Assembly (NCBI RefSeq): GCF_000799465.1
Contig: NZ_JUGU01000001.1
Coordinates: forward strand, 806,001 to 870,000
Direction: 5' to 3'
Source of the DNA: Psychroserpens sp. Hel_I_66
GTDB lineage: Bacteria > Bacteroidota > Bacteroidia > Flavobacteriales > Flavobacteriaceae
DNA length: 64,000 nt
In this document: in pieces, positions 8,406-17,430 of the stretch
Position numbering within the stretch: position 1 is the first letter of the stretch
How the letters are laid out: every line of letters starts with the position of its first letter
The notes under the pieces: generated by a model
Told to the model about the DNA's origin: nothing
What the model saw: the letters and a program-made list of their open reading frames with translations, nothing else
Database searches by the model: none
Program-made: the position numbers and the translations under genes

Positions 8406-8747
8406 CTATTGATTTTGCTGCAATTGTTCCAATAAATCTTTTTGCATTTGCTCAATTCCTTCAACTCCTACAACAACGTAAAAATAAATATTAATAGCTA
8501 GATAAATTGCACTAAGTACAAGCCCTATGATTGCTAGTATTCTTCCTATTTTTACATTTTGAAATCCTGTATACATTTCTGGATTGGCCATATATATAGC
8601 AGTTGCTTTTTTTGCTAATACTAAAGTCACGACACCCAAAATTATCCCGAGTATACCATAACAGCAACAGCCAATTATTGATAAGATACCTAGAACTAGA
8701 ATTAGGGTTGAATTTTGAAGCTGTTCTTGTGTTTGATTGTGTTCCAT
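8406..8747 (-). CDS. CCC-motif membrane protein
   Basis: A 113-residue protein with two to three membrane segments (about residues 14-45 and 66-95). The first contains the run GCCCYGI that names this Bacteroidota family. A glutamine-rich tail (LLEQLQQNQ) follows. It lies 9 bases downstream of the DUF2752 gene on the same strand, a pairing often seen in flavobacteria. The function is unknown. Confidence 0.75.
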   Translation of the reverse strand: MEHNQTQEQLQNSTLILVLGILSIIGCCCYGILGIILGVVTLVLAKKATAIYMANPEMYTGFQNVKIGRILAIIGLVLSAIYLAINIYFYVVVGVEGIEQMQKDLLEQLQQNQ

Positions 8748-8756
8748 GTTGATTTG

Positions 8757-9044
8757 TTAGTTTAAAAAGGTTTTATATGTAAAATTGCCAAGAATTAAAA
8801 TGGCATTTATAATAGCCAAAATAATAATTATTTTATAAGCGTGCTTGAAATTTTTAAAGTAATTTATAAATATAACTCCAATCAAAGCGATTAAACTATA
8901 AATAGCAGGATACATTTGAAATGCTTGTATGAAATCTCCATTTAAAATAAATGCTATAGAGCGTTGCATACCGCAACCCATGCAATCTAATCCAAAGATT
9001 TTTTTATTAAGACAAGGTAGCATGTAGTCTTCTGGAGACATCAT
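8757..9044 (-). CDS. DUF2752 domain membrane protein
   Basis: A 95-residue membrane protein. The DUF2752 signature is clear: MLPCLNKKIFGLDCMGCGMQRSI, with two Cys in a CMGCG arrangement at the membrane entry and a short-chain hydrophobic remainder of two helices. Tandem ATG codons (9044, 9041) make the exact start uncertain by one residue. It is probably an operon with the CCC-motif gene. The role is unknown. Confidence 0.78.
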   Translation of the reverse strand: MMSPEDYMLPCLNKKIFGLDCMGCGMQRSIAFILNGDFIQAFQMYPAIYSLIALIGVIFINYFKNFKHAYKIIIILAIINAILILGNFTYKTFLN

Positions 9045-9091
9045 AATATTGATTTAGTCACACAAAAGTAGCAAAAAGGATGTATTTTATT

Positions 9092-10951
9092 TTAGTTTTT
9101 AATGATAACCTTTTTAGAAACCGATTGGTTACTGTCGGTAATAATAGTCGCAACATAAACACCGTTGCTTAACGTTTTTGTAGAGAAACGGTACTCTGTT
9201 TCGTGTCCAGCATTATGATTATGTATAACTCTTTTTCCTGAAACGTCAACCAAACTAATTGATGTAATGTCTAAACCATTAGGATTCATAATTGTTAATT
9301 CTGAATTTCTGATATTCTGAAAAACATCAAAATCCAAGTCTGCTATGTCCTCTGTGCTTAACGTCTCTGCTTGAAAAGTTATTTCAAATCGGTTTTGGTA
9401 TTCTCCAGGTTCTAAATTGATACTGTAGTTTTGTTCTTTTAGGTTTACATAAATGCCATTGTCAATATCATGGATATAGATTGACTGGGATTCATCGAAG
9501 TTTTGGATGTCGAAGATTCCAAAAGTAATTTGCTGTTGAGTTTCAACTTTTACCTTTAATGGAATTACAAGTTCTATATCAAATGAATGAGCTTGAATGA
9601 CGTAATTATTGTCGTCGGAGGTCCAATTAATATCTGTTGGGAAAGTTTCTGATAGTTTTGCCTCCATACCGTAGTCAAATCCGTTAGTGGCTGTTTGATG
9701 GAAGTTTGCTAAAAGCTCTCTTGAATATAAGCCATTAAAACTTGCTGCCAATCTAAATCTTCCGTAACCTTCAGGTACTATAAAATAGCCATTTTCATCA
9801 TATTGGCTAGCTGTTGGATCTTCTTCCGTATTAGACATAGTTGTTCTAAAAAATTCACTATTTGTAGAAGATTCTTTATAAAAATTACGGTGTGAATTTT
9901 TGACGTAAACTTGGCTGCTTGAGGGAATTCCCGCTGCACCTTCTACCATAAATCCTTGTCCTACTGGTAAATATCTTCTTGATACTTTAAAACCATTTGC
10001 AGGTATTCCAGGAGGAGTGTTAACGGTTCCGTCTGCAAAATAAAACAGGTATGGCGCTGGGACAAATGACTCAACCACATTGTCTGAGCCATCTGGTTGT
10101 GTGCATGTATACGACGCATAACCACCAACATAATCTTCTATAAAATGTGAATTAGAGTTTGGTGCCTGTTCCCAAAAATATAGAACTCCAGTAGTAACTC
10201 CTGGTGCTGCAATATCAAATAAATTCACATTTTGCGCATCCCATAAAAAGTCTGCAGCATCCAGTGAAGAAGGATATGGATTACCTATTAAAGTAAATTG
10301 TCCTGCTGCAATATTATTTGTTATGGTACCAGAATTTGGTTTTCCTCTAAAATCATATTGTTGGCTACTTGCTCCAAGTGTTAATGATGTTCCCATACCC
10401 TTCATTGTAAAACCAAGTCCAACTGTTATGTTTGATGTTTCGTTTAAAGCTTCCCACTCAGCATATTCATCAAATGCTTCAAATTTGTAAAGCCATCTAT
10501 TTGATATAGTTAGGGGAGACGCTATTCCATCATAAGCTGTTGTAAAAAATGCGTCATTACTATCTGTCAATGACGTTGTCGATGATTCATCTATTAAATT
10601 GACTCTTGATGGCTCATTACCAGATGCAGCTGAATTATTTCCTACAGGCGAACACCAGTAATTATACGCCCATTGATTGGTGTTTCCATTTTGCTGTACA
10701 CTTAATTCCCCAACACCAGAATTTGTGGACACAGCATCACCTTGTAATAATTGTGCTTCGTTTCTTAAGTATATTTTACTGTTTGTTTCGTTGAGATTGA
10801 CAGCTCCTGTTACAAACAAGGGAGCCACATCTGTTCCTTCTGTAAAGGCTACACCATCAACAAAGATGAAGGCATCGTTACGAACAGTAAGTTGAGCAAA
10901 ACTGAATGAAGTTATAAGAAATGTAATCAAGAGGGAATATGATTTATTCAT
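9092..10951 (-). CDS. Secreted protein with T9SS type A sorting domain
   Basis: A 619-residue exported protein. The ATG at 10951 gives a clean signal peptide (MNKSYSLLITFLITSFSFAQ); the longer frame upstream would spoil it. The body is beta-rich with many Asn, Thr and Gly residues and no catalytic signature. The last about 65 residues form a type IX secretion C-terminal domain, with the usual marks ISLVDVSGKRV and LSNGVYVATI and a basic end KKVIIKN. It should be carried across the outer membrane by the Por system and then anchored or released. It is unlinked to its neighbours by function. Confidence 0.82.
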   Translation of the reverse strand: MNKSYSLLITFLITSFSFAQLTVRNDAFIFVDGVAFTEGTDVAPLFVTGAVNLNETNSKIYLRNEAQLLQGDAVSTNSGVGELSVQQNGNTNQWAYNYWCSPVGNNSAASGNEPSRVNLIDESSTTSLTDSNDAFFTTAYDGIASPLTISNRWLYKFEAFDEYAEWEALNETSNITVGLGFTMKGMGTSLTLGASSQQYDFRGKPNSGTITNNIAAGQFTLIGNPYPSSLDAADFLWDAQNVNLFDIAAPGVTTGVLYFWEQAPNSNSHFIEDYVGGYASYTCTQPDGSDNVVESFVPAPYLFYFADGTVNTPPGIPANGFKVSRRYLPVGQGFMVEGAAGIPSSSQVYVKNSHRNFYKESSTNSEFFRTTMSNTEEDPTASQYDENGYFIVPEGYGRFRLAASFNGLYSRELLANFHQTATNGFDYGMEAKLSETFPTDINWTSDDNNYVIQAHSFDIELVIPLKVKVETQQQITFGIFDIQNFDESQSIYIHDIDNGIYVNLKEQNYSINLEPGEYQNRFEITFQAETLSTEDIADLDFDVFQNIRNSELTIMNPNGLDITSISLVDVSGKRVIHNHNAGHETEYRFSTKTLSNGVYVATIITDSNQSVSKKVIIKN

Positions 10952-11106
10952 GTTTAGCAAATTAAATTTTAATTCTTCAAAAGATAAGATTTTGAAGCAC
11001 AAAAGTTAAATAAAAAAAACTTAATATTTTTTATAAGTAATTTTAGTTATCTAATAATTATAATTAATTTCGATGATTGGCGGAATTACATCGTTAACAT
11101 TTTATT

Positions 11107-11301
11107 ATGAACAAAAAAATAAGTTATTTTTTAATCTTAATTGGCGGATTAATAGCAATTTATGCTCAAGCGAAAGCAGACCAAAATCAGCTCATATTAA
11201 TCGGTGGGATTGTAATTTTAATGCTCGGTATTTATAATATTTCCAGAAATATACCAAGTAAAAAAAATACAGATAATGATGATCAAAATTCTATACTATG
11301 A
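11107..11301 (+). CDS. Small two-helix membrane protein
   Basis: A 64-residue protein with two hydrophobic helices (about residues 5-21 and 28-46) joined by AKADQNQL, then a polar tail. Its TGA stop overlaps the ATG of the DUF2027-Smr gene (ATGA), so the two are translationally coupled. No family is recognised. The overlap suggests a functional link with the Smr protein or simple operon economy. Confidence 0.65.
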   Translation: MNKKISYFLILIGGLIAIYAQAKADQNQLILIGGIVILMLGIYNISRNIPSKKNTDNDDQNSIL

Positions 11302-11849
11302 AATTTAAAGTAGGTGATTCTGTTTCTGTTCTAGATGAAAATATTGATGGTGTGATTTCTAAGATTGTAGATGATACCCTCTTTATTACTACAGATGACG
11401 GTTTTGAGATGGAGTTTTTATCTTCCGAAGTCATAAAAAATAAATCCCTTACCTCCCAAATTTTTGTTGATACCAACGCAAGTGCTGTAATTGATGAAAA
11501 AGAGAACTCTGGTAAACGTAGATCTGTCAAGGTCAAACCAAAGGAAAGAAGCTTGCCAGCTATGGAGGTAGATCTTCACATCCATCAAATTACAACGTCT
11601 AATAAACATATGGATAATTTTGAGATGTTAAACCTCCAGTTAGATACTGCTCGCCATAAATTGGAATTTGCCATCCAAAAACGAATTCAAAAAGTGGTAT
11701 TTATTCATGGTGTTGGAGAGGGTGTTCTCAAAGCTGAGCTTGAGTATCTTTTTGGACGTTATGACAATGTAAAATATTACGCAGCAGATTACCAGAAGTA
11801 TGGTTTAGGTGCTACTGAGGTTTATATATTTCAGAATGTGAAGGATTAA
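11298..11849 (+). CDS. DUF2027 / Smr domain protein
   Basis: A 183-residue soluble protein. The N-terminal part (about 1-60, KFKVGDSVSVLDENIDGVI...) is an SH3-like barrel, and the C-terminal part is an Smr domain. The latter has VDLHIHQIT, the LDxH-like motif, and VVFIHGVGEGVLKAEL, the HGxGxG-like motif of Smr nucleases. Such proteins are often labelled MutS, but the ATPase core is absent. Smr domains in this setting are linked to RNA or DNA cleavage, recently ribosome rescue. That role is inference here. It ends one base before a convergent lipoprotein gene. Confidence 0.82.
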   Translation: MKFKVGDSVSVLDENIDGVISKIVDDTLFITTDDGFEMEFLSSEVIKNKSLTSQIFVDTNASAVIDEKENSGKRRSVKVKPKERSLPAMEVDLHIHQITTSNKHMDNFEMLNLQLDTARHKLEFAIQKRIQKVVFIHGVGEGVLKAELEYLFGRYDNVKYYAADYQKYGLGATEVYIFQNVKD

Positions 11850-12812
11850 TTATTCATCTTCCTCTTCTGCGAAAACTGTAGGAAATGTATATGTTCCTAG
11901 TTCGATTTCATCAAAATTCCCGATCCCTAAATTAACATCGTTTAGTGTGACTCTTACTACAGTTGTTCTTGTGTATATATTCTCTAATAGTTCACCAGCA
12001 GTAAAAAATTCTGTCGCCATGACATCCAAATATCTAGGTGGTGGATTGATTTCTCCGATTTCATTAAAATCATCTGTTAATAATGAATTACTATTTTCAT
12101 CCTCATTAATGGTGGGTGTACCATCTCCATCATCATCACTGTCTAAATAATTAGGGACTGGCGTTTCACCGTTTGCAATTTCTAATTCTAAATCGGTATT
12201 TAAGGCATCTGCGATATCCTCGCCTTCATCTAAGCCAATTTCATTAATTGTCAATACATTATCATTATCATCATCTTGGTCAAGATAATTAGGGATGCCA
12301 TCACCATCTGTATCTATGGCATCAGGATAAGTACCATCTTCTGCCCTAATACCACGACCTTCATCATTAGATGGTACACCATCATTGTCATCATCTTCAT
12401 AGGTGGTTAAAAATATAACATTGGCTCCAGCAAGTGCAGAGTAATCTTCCAAAATCTCTGTTCCTGGATCTGGTATAGATTGGCAGATCAAATTATCTGG
12501 ATCTCCATTGTAAGTTCTATAATTAAAACGTATAGATGTACCATTTATAGTTAATTCTTTAGTATATCCAAATGGCTCTAAACTATTGTATACGGGAGGA
12601 TCAAAAACATCAGTGTTGCCAGCTATTGGAAAAAGGAGTGACCTCGATTCGCTTGGGTCCATTTTGGTTTCGTATAATAAATAATTACCTACGTTGGTAT
12701 CTTCACATAAATCCAAAACTTCATCAAATGCAAAATTAACCTCAAAAACATCACCATCATCACAACCCAAAGCTAAAATCCCAATAAAAAAGATAAATAA
12801 TATATTACGCAT
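11850..12812 (-). CDS. Lipoprotein with acidic, thrombospondin-type-3-like calcium repeats
   Basis: A 320-residue lipoprotein: the signal peptide ends LALGC (Cys17). After a beta-rich domain, residues about 130-245 hold acidic repeats of the form DxDxDGxxxxxD (DDDNDGVPSNDEG, DTDGDGIPNYLDQDDDNDN, DSDDDGDGTPTINEDENSN), which in related proteins bind calcium. The C-terminal part (YTRTTVVRVTLNDVNLGIG) is a second beta domain. It is probably displayed on the outer membrane. The conserved position between an Smr gene and a cysteine desulfurase gene says nothing clear about its job. Confidence 0.72.
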   Translation of the reverse strand: MRNILFIFFIGILALGCDDGDVFEVNFAFDEVLDLCEDTNVGNYLLYETKMDPSESRSLLFPIAGNTDVFDPPVYNSLEPFGYTKELTINGTSIRFNYRTYNGDPDNLICQSIPDPGTEILEDYSALAGANVIFLTTYEDDDNDGVPSNDEGRGIRAEDGTYPDAIDTDGDGIPNYLDQDDDNDNVLTINEIGLDEGEDIADALNTDLELEIANGETPVPNYLDSDDDGDGTPTINEDENSNSLLTDDFNEIGEINPPPRYLDVMATEFFTAGELLENIYTRTTVVRVTLNDVNLGIGNFDEIELGTYTFPTVFAEEEDE

Positions 12813-12947
12813 CGCAGTATTTTTAAAACAAAAATAAAAGATTTAAAAGTTTAACGGTTGTGATTAACAAATAATTTTGATAGGTAAGTTTAAGAGTTTT
12901 TAAAACGCTCATAAAGTTGCATCTTTGCACTAGAATATTAAAATTTT

Positions 12948-14093
12948 ATGAAAACGGTTTATTTTGATAATGCTGCCACAACACCTATTCGTAAGGAGGT
13001 TGTTGATGTTATGAGCGATGTAATGAAGAATACCTTCGGAAACCCTTCATCTATACATAGTTATGGTAGGCAATCAAAATCTGTCATTGAATTATCAAGA
13101 AAACGAATCGCCTCCCATTTTAATGTCTCAGCTGCCGAAATTGTTTTCACATCAGGTGGTACAGAAGCAGATAATCTAGTGCTTAGAAGCGCTGTAAGAG
13201 ATTTGAATGTCACCGAAATTATAACCTCAAAAATTGAGCACCACGCCATTTTACATTGCGTAGATCAACTTAAAACCGAATACAATATCAACGTAAATTA
13301 CGTTGATTTGGACCAACAAGGCAATGTTGATGTATCGCATTTAGAAACTTTGCTGCAAAATGATAATAAAAAGTTAGTATCGTTGATGCACATCAATAAC
13401 GAGATTGGTAATAAATTAGATTTAAAATATATAGCCCAACTATGCAAAAGTAATAATGCCCTTTTTCACAGTGATACTGTGCAATCTGTTGGTCATTATA
13501 AAATGGATTTGCAAGAGATACCAATAGATTATTTGGTTGCCAGTGCTCATAAGTTTCATGGACCAAAAGGTGTTGGATTTGCTTTTCTTCGGAAAAATAG
13601 CGGACTGCGAGCCTCTATTTTTGGAGGAGAGCAGGAGCGAGGTCTAAGGGCAGGAACAGAATCTATCCACAATATTGTTGGTATGGACGAAGCGTTAGCC
13701 ATTGCATACAAAAATTTAGAAACCGAAAGCCTTCACATCAAAGAACTAAAGACCTATTTTATTTCAGAATTAAAAAAACTGTCTCCAGATATCGGTTTTA
13801 ATGGTACTTCTGAAGATTTACAAAAAAGTACTTATACTTTAGTGAATGTAAGGTTGCCAATTTCCGCAGAAAAAGCTGGGATGCTACATTTTCAATTAGA
13901 CCTTAAAGGGATTGCCTGCTCAAAAGGAAGTGCCTGCCAAAGCGGAAGCTCGCAAAACTCACACGTACTTACCGAAATTCTTAATGATGAGGAATTGTTA
14001 AAACCTTCCGTTCGTTTCTCGTTTAGCAAATACAATACAAAAAAGGAAGTGGATTACGTGGTTGGCGTTTTGAAGGATTTTATTGAAAAATAA
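12948..14093 (+). CDS. Cysteine desulfurase (NifS/IscS type)
   Basis: A 381-residue PLP enzyme that removes sulfur from cysteine for Fe-S cluster or thio-cofactor synthesis. Class I marks are YFDNAATTP at the N terminus, TSGGTEADN, the PLP lysine K202 in SAHKFHGPKG, and the flexible loop ACSKGSACQSG, where C330 is the likely catalytic cysteine. It stands alone, with no iscU or suf genes near, so a housekeeping thio-transfer role (tRNA thiolation) is as likely as cluster assembly. The leader has a -7-like CATCTTTG about 20 bases before the ATG. Confidence 0.9.
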   Translation: MKTVYFDNAATTPIRKEVVDVMSDVMKNTFGNPSSIHSYGRQSKSVIELSRKRIASHFNVSAAEIVFTSGGTEADNLVLRSAVRDLNVTEIITSKIEHHAILHCVDQLKTEYNINVNYVDLDQQGNVDVSHLETLLQNDNKKLVSLMHINNEIGNKLDLKYIAQLCKSNNALFHSDTVQSVGHYKMDLQEIPIDYLVASAHKFHGPKGVGFAFLRKNSGLRASIFGGEQERGLRAGTESIHNIVGMDEALAIAYKNLETESLHIKELKTYFISELKKLSPDIGFNGTSEDLQKSTYTLVNVRLPISAEKAGMLHFQLDLKGIACSKGSACQSGSSQNSHVLTEILNDEELLKPSVRFSFSKYNTKKEVDYVVGVLKDFIEK

Positions 14094-14101
14094 AACTATT
14101 A

Positions 14102-14932
14102 CTAGTCACAAATTTGAGTGAACATTCCATTGGAGCCATCTTCATTAACTCCAAAGTTGAATGATCTGTATCCTCCGGAATCAATAATAAACTCACCATC
14201 TATATAATTATAATTGTTCTGTGTGATTTTCTGAAAATTGTTTTGAGAGAAGGCTTTATAAAATGCTCCGTCAATATAAAAGAGACCCTTTAAGAGGTTT
14301 GTAGTGTTGTCAAATTCAGAAAAAATATATTCTGTTTTTCCAATTAGCGTATTAGGGTCTTCCGAAGGATTTTCAAAATTAAAATATTTTAATTCTTCTA
14401 TCTTGACAAGATTTTCATTTTCGAAATACAATGTTCTAAAAAGTTCGTCATTTCTATATTCTTCTATATAATTGTCAAAATACTCGTAATCGTAATTAGT
14501 TAGGAGGTTTATGAAAAAATTATACTTACTAACTACAGATCTTGAAATGACTTTTTCATTTTCTATAACATATTCATTAACATTGTCGCCATCAATACTT
14601 TCTATATTACTATCTAAAGTCACTGTATTGTTTAGATAAGTAATATTATAAATTGGAGTATTTACAAATATCCATGAACTTAAACTAGATCCAGAAGCTG
14701 TAGGAATTGGACCTCCTGTGACTTTATTAATCCTGCCATTAGAATCATACTCAAAATTTATCTCATTAAATTCAGTTGAAAAGCTTATAAAATTTTCTAC
14801 TTCAACATATTCATAATAAAGAGCTCCAGCTCTTACTTTTGTTAATTTGCATGGGTTATCTATAAAATTGTCATTATCATCACTCGAACATGAAGCAAAA
14901 AGAACCAAAAATAAAACAACTATATATCTCAT
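14102..14932 (-). CDS. Hypothetical lipoprotein
   Basis: A 276-residue lipoprotein with a lipobox FASCSS (Cys15). The mature protein has repeating short beta motifs such as NEINFEYDSNGRINKV and YDYEYFDNYIEEYRND, resembling YD-repeat-like secreted proteins of this group. It lies 9 bases downstream of the TonB receptor on the same strand and is likely in that operon. A surface-exposed partner of the receptor is possible but unproven. Confidence 0.65.
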   Translation of the reverse strand: MRYIVVLFLVLFASCSSDDNDNFIDNPCKLTKVRAGALYYEYVEVENFISFSTEFNEINFEYDSNGRINKVTGGPIPTASGSSLSSWIFVNTPIYNITYLNNTVTLDSNIESIDGDNVNEYVIENEKVISRSVVSKYNFFINLLTNYDYEYFDNYIEEYRNDELFRTLYFENENLVKIEELKYFNFENPSEDPNTLIGKTEYIFSEFDNTTNLLKGLFYIDGAFYKAFSQNNFQKITQNNYNYIDGEFIIDSGGYRSFNFGVNEDGSNGMFTQICD

Positions 14933-14941
14933 ATCATAATA

Positions 14942-17419
14942 TTAAAACCTAGCACTTAACCTCACATTAAACACACGAGGTGTCAAGAAATTTGGGATCG
15001 CGTACTGTCGTTTGCTGTAAACATCTCTCACCCAAGTATTCGTTATTGTATTTTGCGCATTAAACATATTAAAAATCTCAGCGCCAATAGACAGCTCTTT
15101 AAATTTCTGTTTCCATTTGCTCGTGTAGGTTTTATTTTGATCAACCAGCACCAATGAAATCCCTAAATCTGCACGTCTATAATCACGTAAACGCGTTTGA
15201 AAATCATAAGGATCTGCATAACTTGGCGAACCTCCAGGCACTCCAGTATTATACACAAGATTTAGGTACATCTTTAAATCTGGAATATTTGGTACATAGT
15301 CCTGAAACAACACGCCAAATTTTAAACGTTGATCGGTTGGTCTCGCAATAAAACCACGATCCTCAATGTTTTCCTCAGTTTTAAGGTATCCAAAACTAAA
15401 CCAGCTTTCTGTTCCTGGAACAAACTCTCCGTTAAGACGTAAATCTAGACCGTAAGCGTAGGCTTTAGCGTTATTCTTAGCGCGATATCTAATCCTCACA
15501 TTTTCTAAAGTATAGGGATTCACATCACTCAAATTTTTATAATATGCTTCGGAAACGAGCTTAAAAGGACGATCCCACATTTTGAAACTGTATTCATTAC
15601 CCAACACAATATGAAAAGACTTTTGAGCTTTCACATCAGGCTGGACCGTGCCCGAAGAATCTCGCAGCTCACGATAAAAAGGCGGTTGGTAGTATAAACC
15701 ACCTGCAACCCTAAATAACATGTCCTTTTCCCAATTTGGTTTTATGGCGAACTGTGCCCTAGGGCTAAAAACCGTTTGTGTTGAAGAAGACACACCATCT
15801 TGGTTTGCAATATCACTATTTACCGTCCAGTTGTGAACTCTCACACCAGCATTGTAAAACACTTCATTATTGCCAAGCATTGTGCGTTTGCTCCATTGTG
15901 CATACGCTTGTAATCTATCAATTTGAACCGCATTGGTAGCTCTTACATTTTGAAAAGCAACAAGCGGACCTTGAAAAGGCTCATAAGGTTGATTGTTTGG
16001 GAAATCGAAAATTGGAGGTCTTACCGAAAATCCTGCGCTATCAATAACTTCCCATTCAATCAATCGATCTCTAATATCTTCGTGGGTATATTTTAAGGAC
16101 CACTCTAAAGTACTTTCATCGTCAATTTTGTAATCTCCTTTGTGCTCAACGTTAACGATTATTGCGTCCAAATCGTTACGAGCATGCGTGAGTTGTGATC
16201 CAATACCTTCGGAAAATTCTACTTCTCCCAAATTCTCTTCACCAATATTACTATTGACCTCTCCCAATCTGTACTGTGCTAAAATGTCAAAATATTCTTC
16301 TTCTGTTGTATGATATGCTGAAGCTATTAATTTTAGCGTCAAATCTTCCGAAGCAAAATAATTCGCTTTAAACGCGCCAAAATTCGTGAAGTATTGGTCT
16401 TTTTCCTGTCCTTCATAAAATACAAGCAATGCAACAGGTTCATCTAAAGTACCAAAATTAGTCTGCCTGTTTTGAGGTTTGAAATTGTATTTGTTCAAGG
16501 AGATGTTTCCGAGGAAATTAAGATGAAATTTATCGCTAAACTTATAAGTTAAATAGGCTTGTGCATCTGCAAAAACCGGTCTTACGTTAGTTTCGGTCTC
16601 CAGGGAATTAATCAACAAACTGTTATCTCTATAGCGTAAACCTACAATTCCCGAGAGCTTGGAGTCTTTGCTCATAGCTTCGGCAGTTAGGCTTCCACCC
16701 AATAAACTTGCGTCTGCACGAATGCCAAATCTTACAGGATTACGATAGGTAATGTCTAAAACAGAGGATAATTTGTCGCCATATTTTGCTTGAAATCCAC
16801 CAGCGGAGAAATCTACATTTTGCACCATATCTGTATTTACGAAACTCAATCCTTCTTGTTGACCAGAACGGATTAAAAACGGACGATAGACTTCGATCTC
16901 ATTGACATAGACAAGGTTCTCGTCAAAATTTCCACCACGTACCGAATATTGTGTACTCAGCTCATTTGATATATTTACACCAGGTAATGTTTTTAGTAAA
17001 TTTTCTACTCCAGGATTCGCGCCTTTGACTGTTCTAATCACTTCGGGAGTTATAGTAACAATGCCATCCACTTTTTGACGCGTGTTTTGATTGATGACTA
17101 CTGCTGCAATTTGCTCAATCTCGACACTCATTACAGGATTAAACTCAATTTCTTGTCCGTTTTTTAAATTGAATTTTGCTTCAATACGTTTATGGCTCAA
17201 ATGCGTAAAAACAAGAGTTATGTCTTTATTTGCAGGTATTTTTAGGATGTAAAATCCGTTTTCATTTGTTGTTGTACCGTCGCTTCCAGCTTTTATGTTT
17301 ACGTTGGAAATAGGCCTGTTGCTTTCGTCAAGAATAACACCTCGAAGGGTTGCGGTTTGTGATATTCCGAAGAAAGAAAAGCCTAAAAAGGCAATAATGA
17401 GTGTGATATGTAGCTTCAA
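14942..17419 (-). CDS. TonB-dependent outer-membrane receptor
   Basis: An 825-residue TonB-dependent transporter-like protein. A signal peptide (ending GISQ) is followed by a carboxypeptidase-regulatory-like domain (about 22-105, ATLRGVILDESNRPISNVNIKAG), a plug domain (about 120-225, PGVENLLKTLPGVNISNELS) and a beta-barrel to the C terminus, which ends with an aromatic residue (RLSARF). The only in-frame start that keeps the signal peptide is a TTG at 17419. The M23 peptidase gene ends 11 bases upstream and a lipoprotein gene follows, so a three-gene operon is likely. The substrate is unknown: it lacks a SusD partner, so a SusC role is unlikely. Confidence 0.87.
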   Translation of the reverse strand: MKLHITLIIAFLGFSFFGISQTATLRGVILDESNRPISNVNIKAGSDGTTTNENGFYILKIPANKDITLVFTHLSHKRIEAKFNLKNGQEIEFNPVMSVEIEQIAAVVINQNTRQKVDGIVTITPEVIRTVKGANPGVENLLKTLPGVNISNELSTQYSVRGGNFDENLVYVNEIEVYRPFLIRSGQQEGLSFVNTDMVQNVDFSAGGFQAKYGDKLSSVLDITYRNPVRFGIRADASLLGGSLTAEAMSKDSKLSGIVGLRYRDNSLLINSLETETNVRPVFADAQAYLTYKFSDKFHLNFLGNISLNKYNFKPQNRQTNFGTLDEPVALLVFYEGQEKDQYFTNFGAFKANYFASEDLTLKLIASAYHTTEEEYFDILAQYRLGEVNSNIGEENLGEVEFSEGIGSQLTHARNDLDAIIVNVEHKGDYKIDDESTLEWSLKYTHEDIRDRLIEWEVIDSAGFSVRPPIFDFPNNQPYEPFQGPLVAFQNVRATNAVQIDRLQAYAQWSKRTMLGNNEVFYNAGVRVHNWTVNSDIANQDGVSSSTQTVFSPRAQFAIKPNWEKDMLFRVAGGLYYQPPFYRELRDSSGTVQPDVKAQKSFHIVLGNEYSFKMWDRPFKLVSEAYYKNLSDVNPYTLENVRIRYRAKNNAKAYAYGLDLRLNGEFVPGTESWFSFGYLKTEENIEDRGFIARPTDQRLKFGVLFQDYVPNIPDLKMYLNLVYNTGVPGGSPSYADPYDFQTRLRDYRRADLGISLVLVDQNKTYTSKWKQKFKELSIGAEIFNMFNAQNTITNTWVRDVYSKRQYAIPNFLTPRVFNVRLSARF

Positions 17420-17430
17420 AAGGTAGTTTT

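Noticed and set aside
11298..11849. Labelling the DUF2027-Smr protein as mismatch repair MutS2
   Set aside because: Only the Smr domain is present; the MutS core, clamp and ATPase are absent at 183 residues.
14942..17419. SusC-like glycan importer
   Set aside because: No SusD-like lipoprotein follows and the neighbour lipoprotein has no SusD features; a generic TonB receptor is safer.
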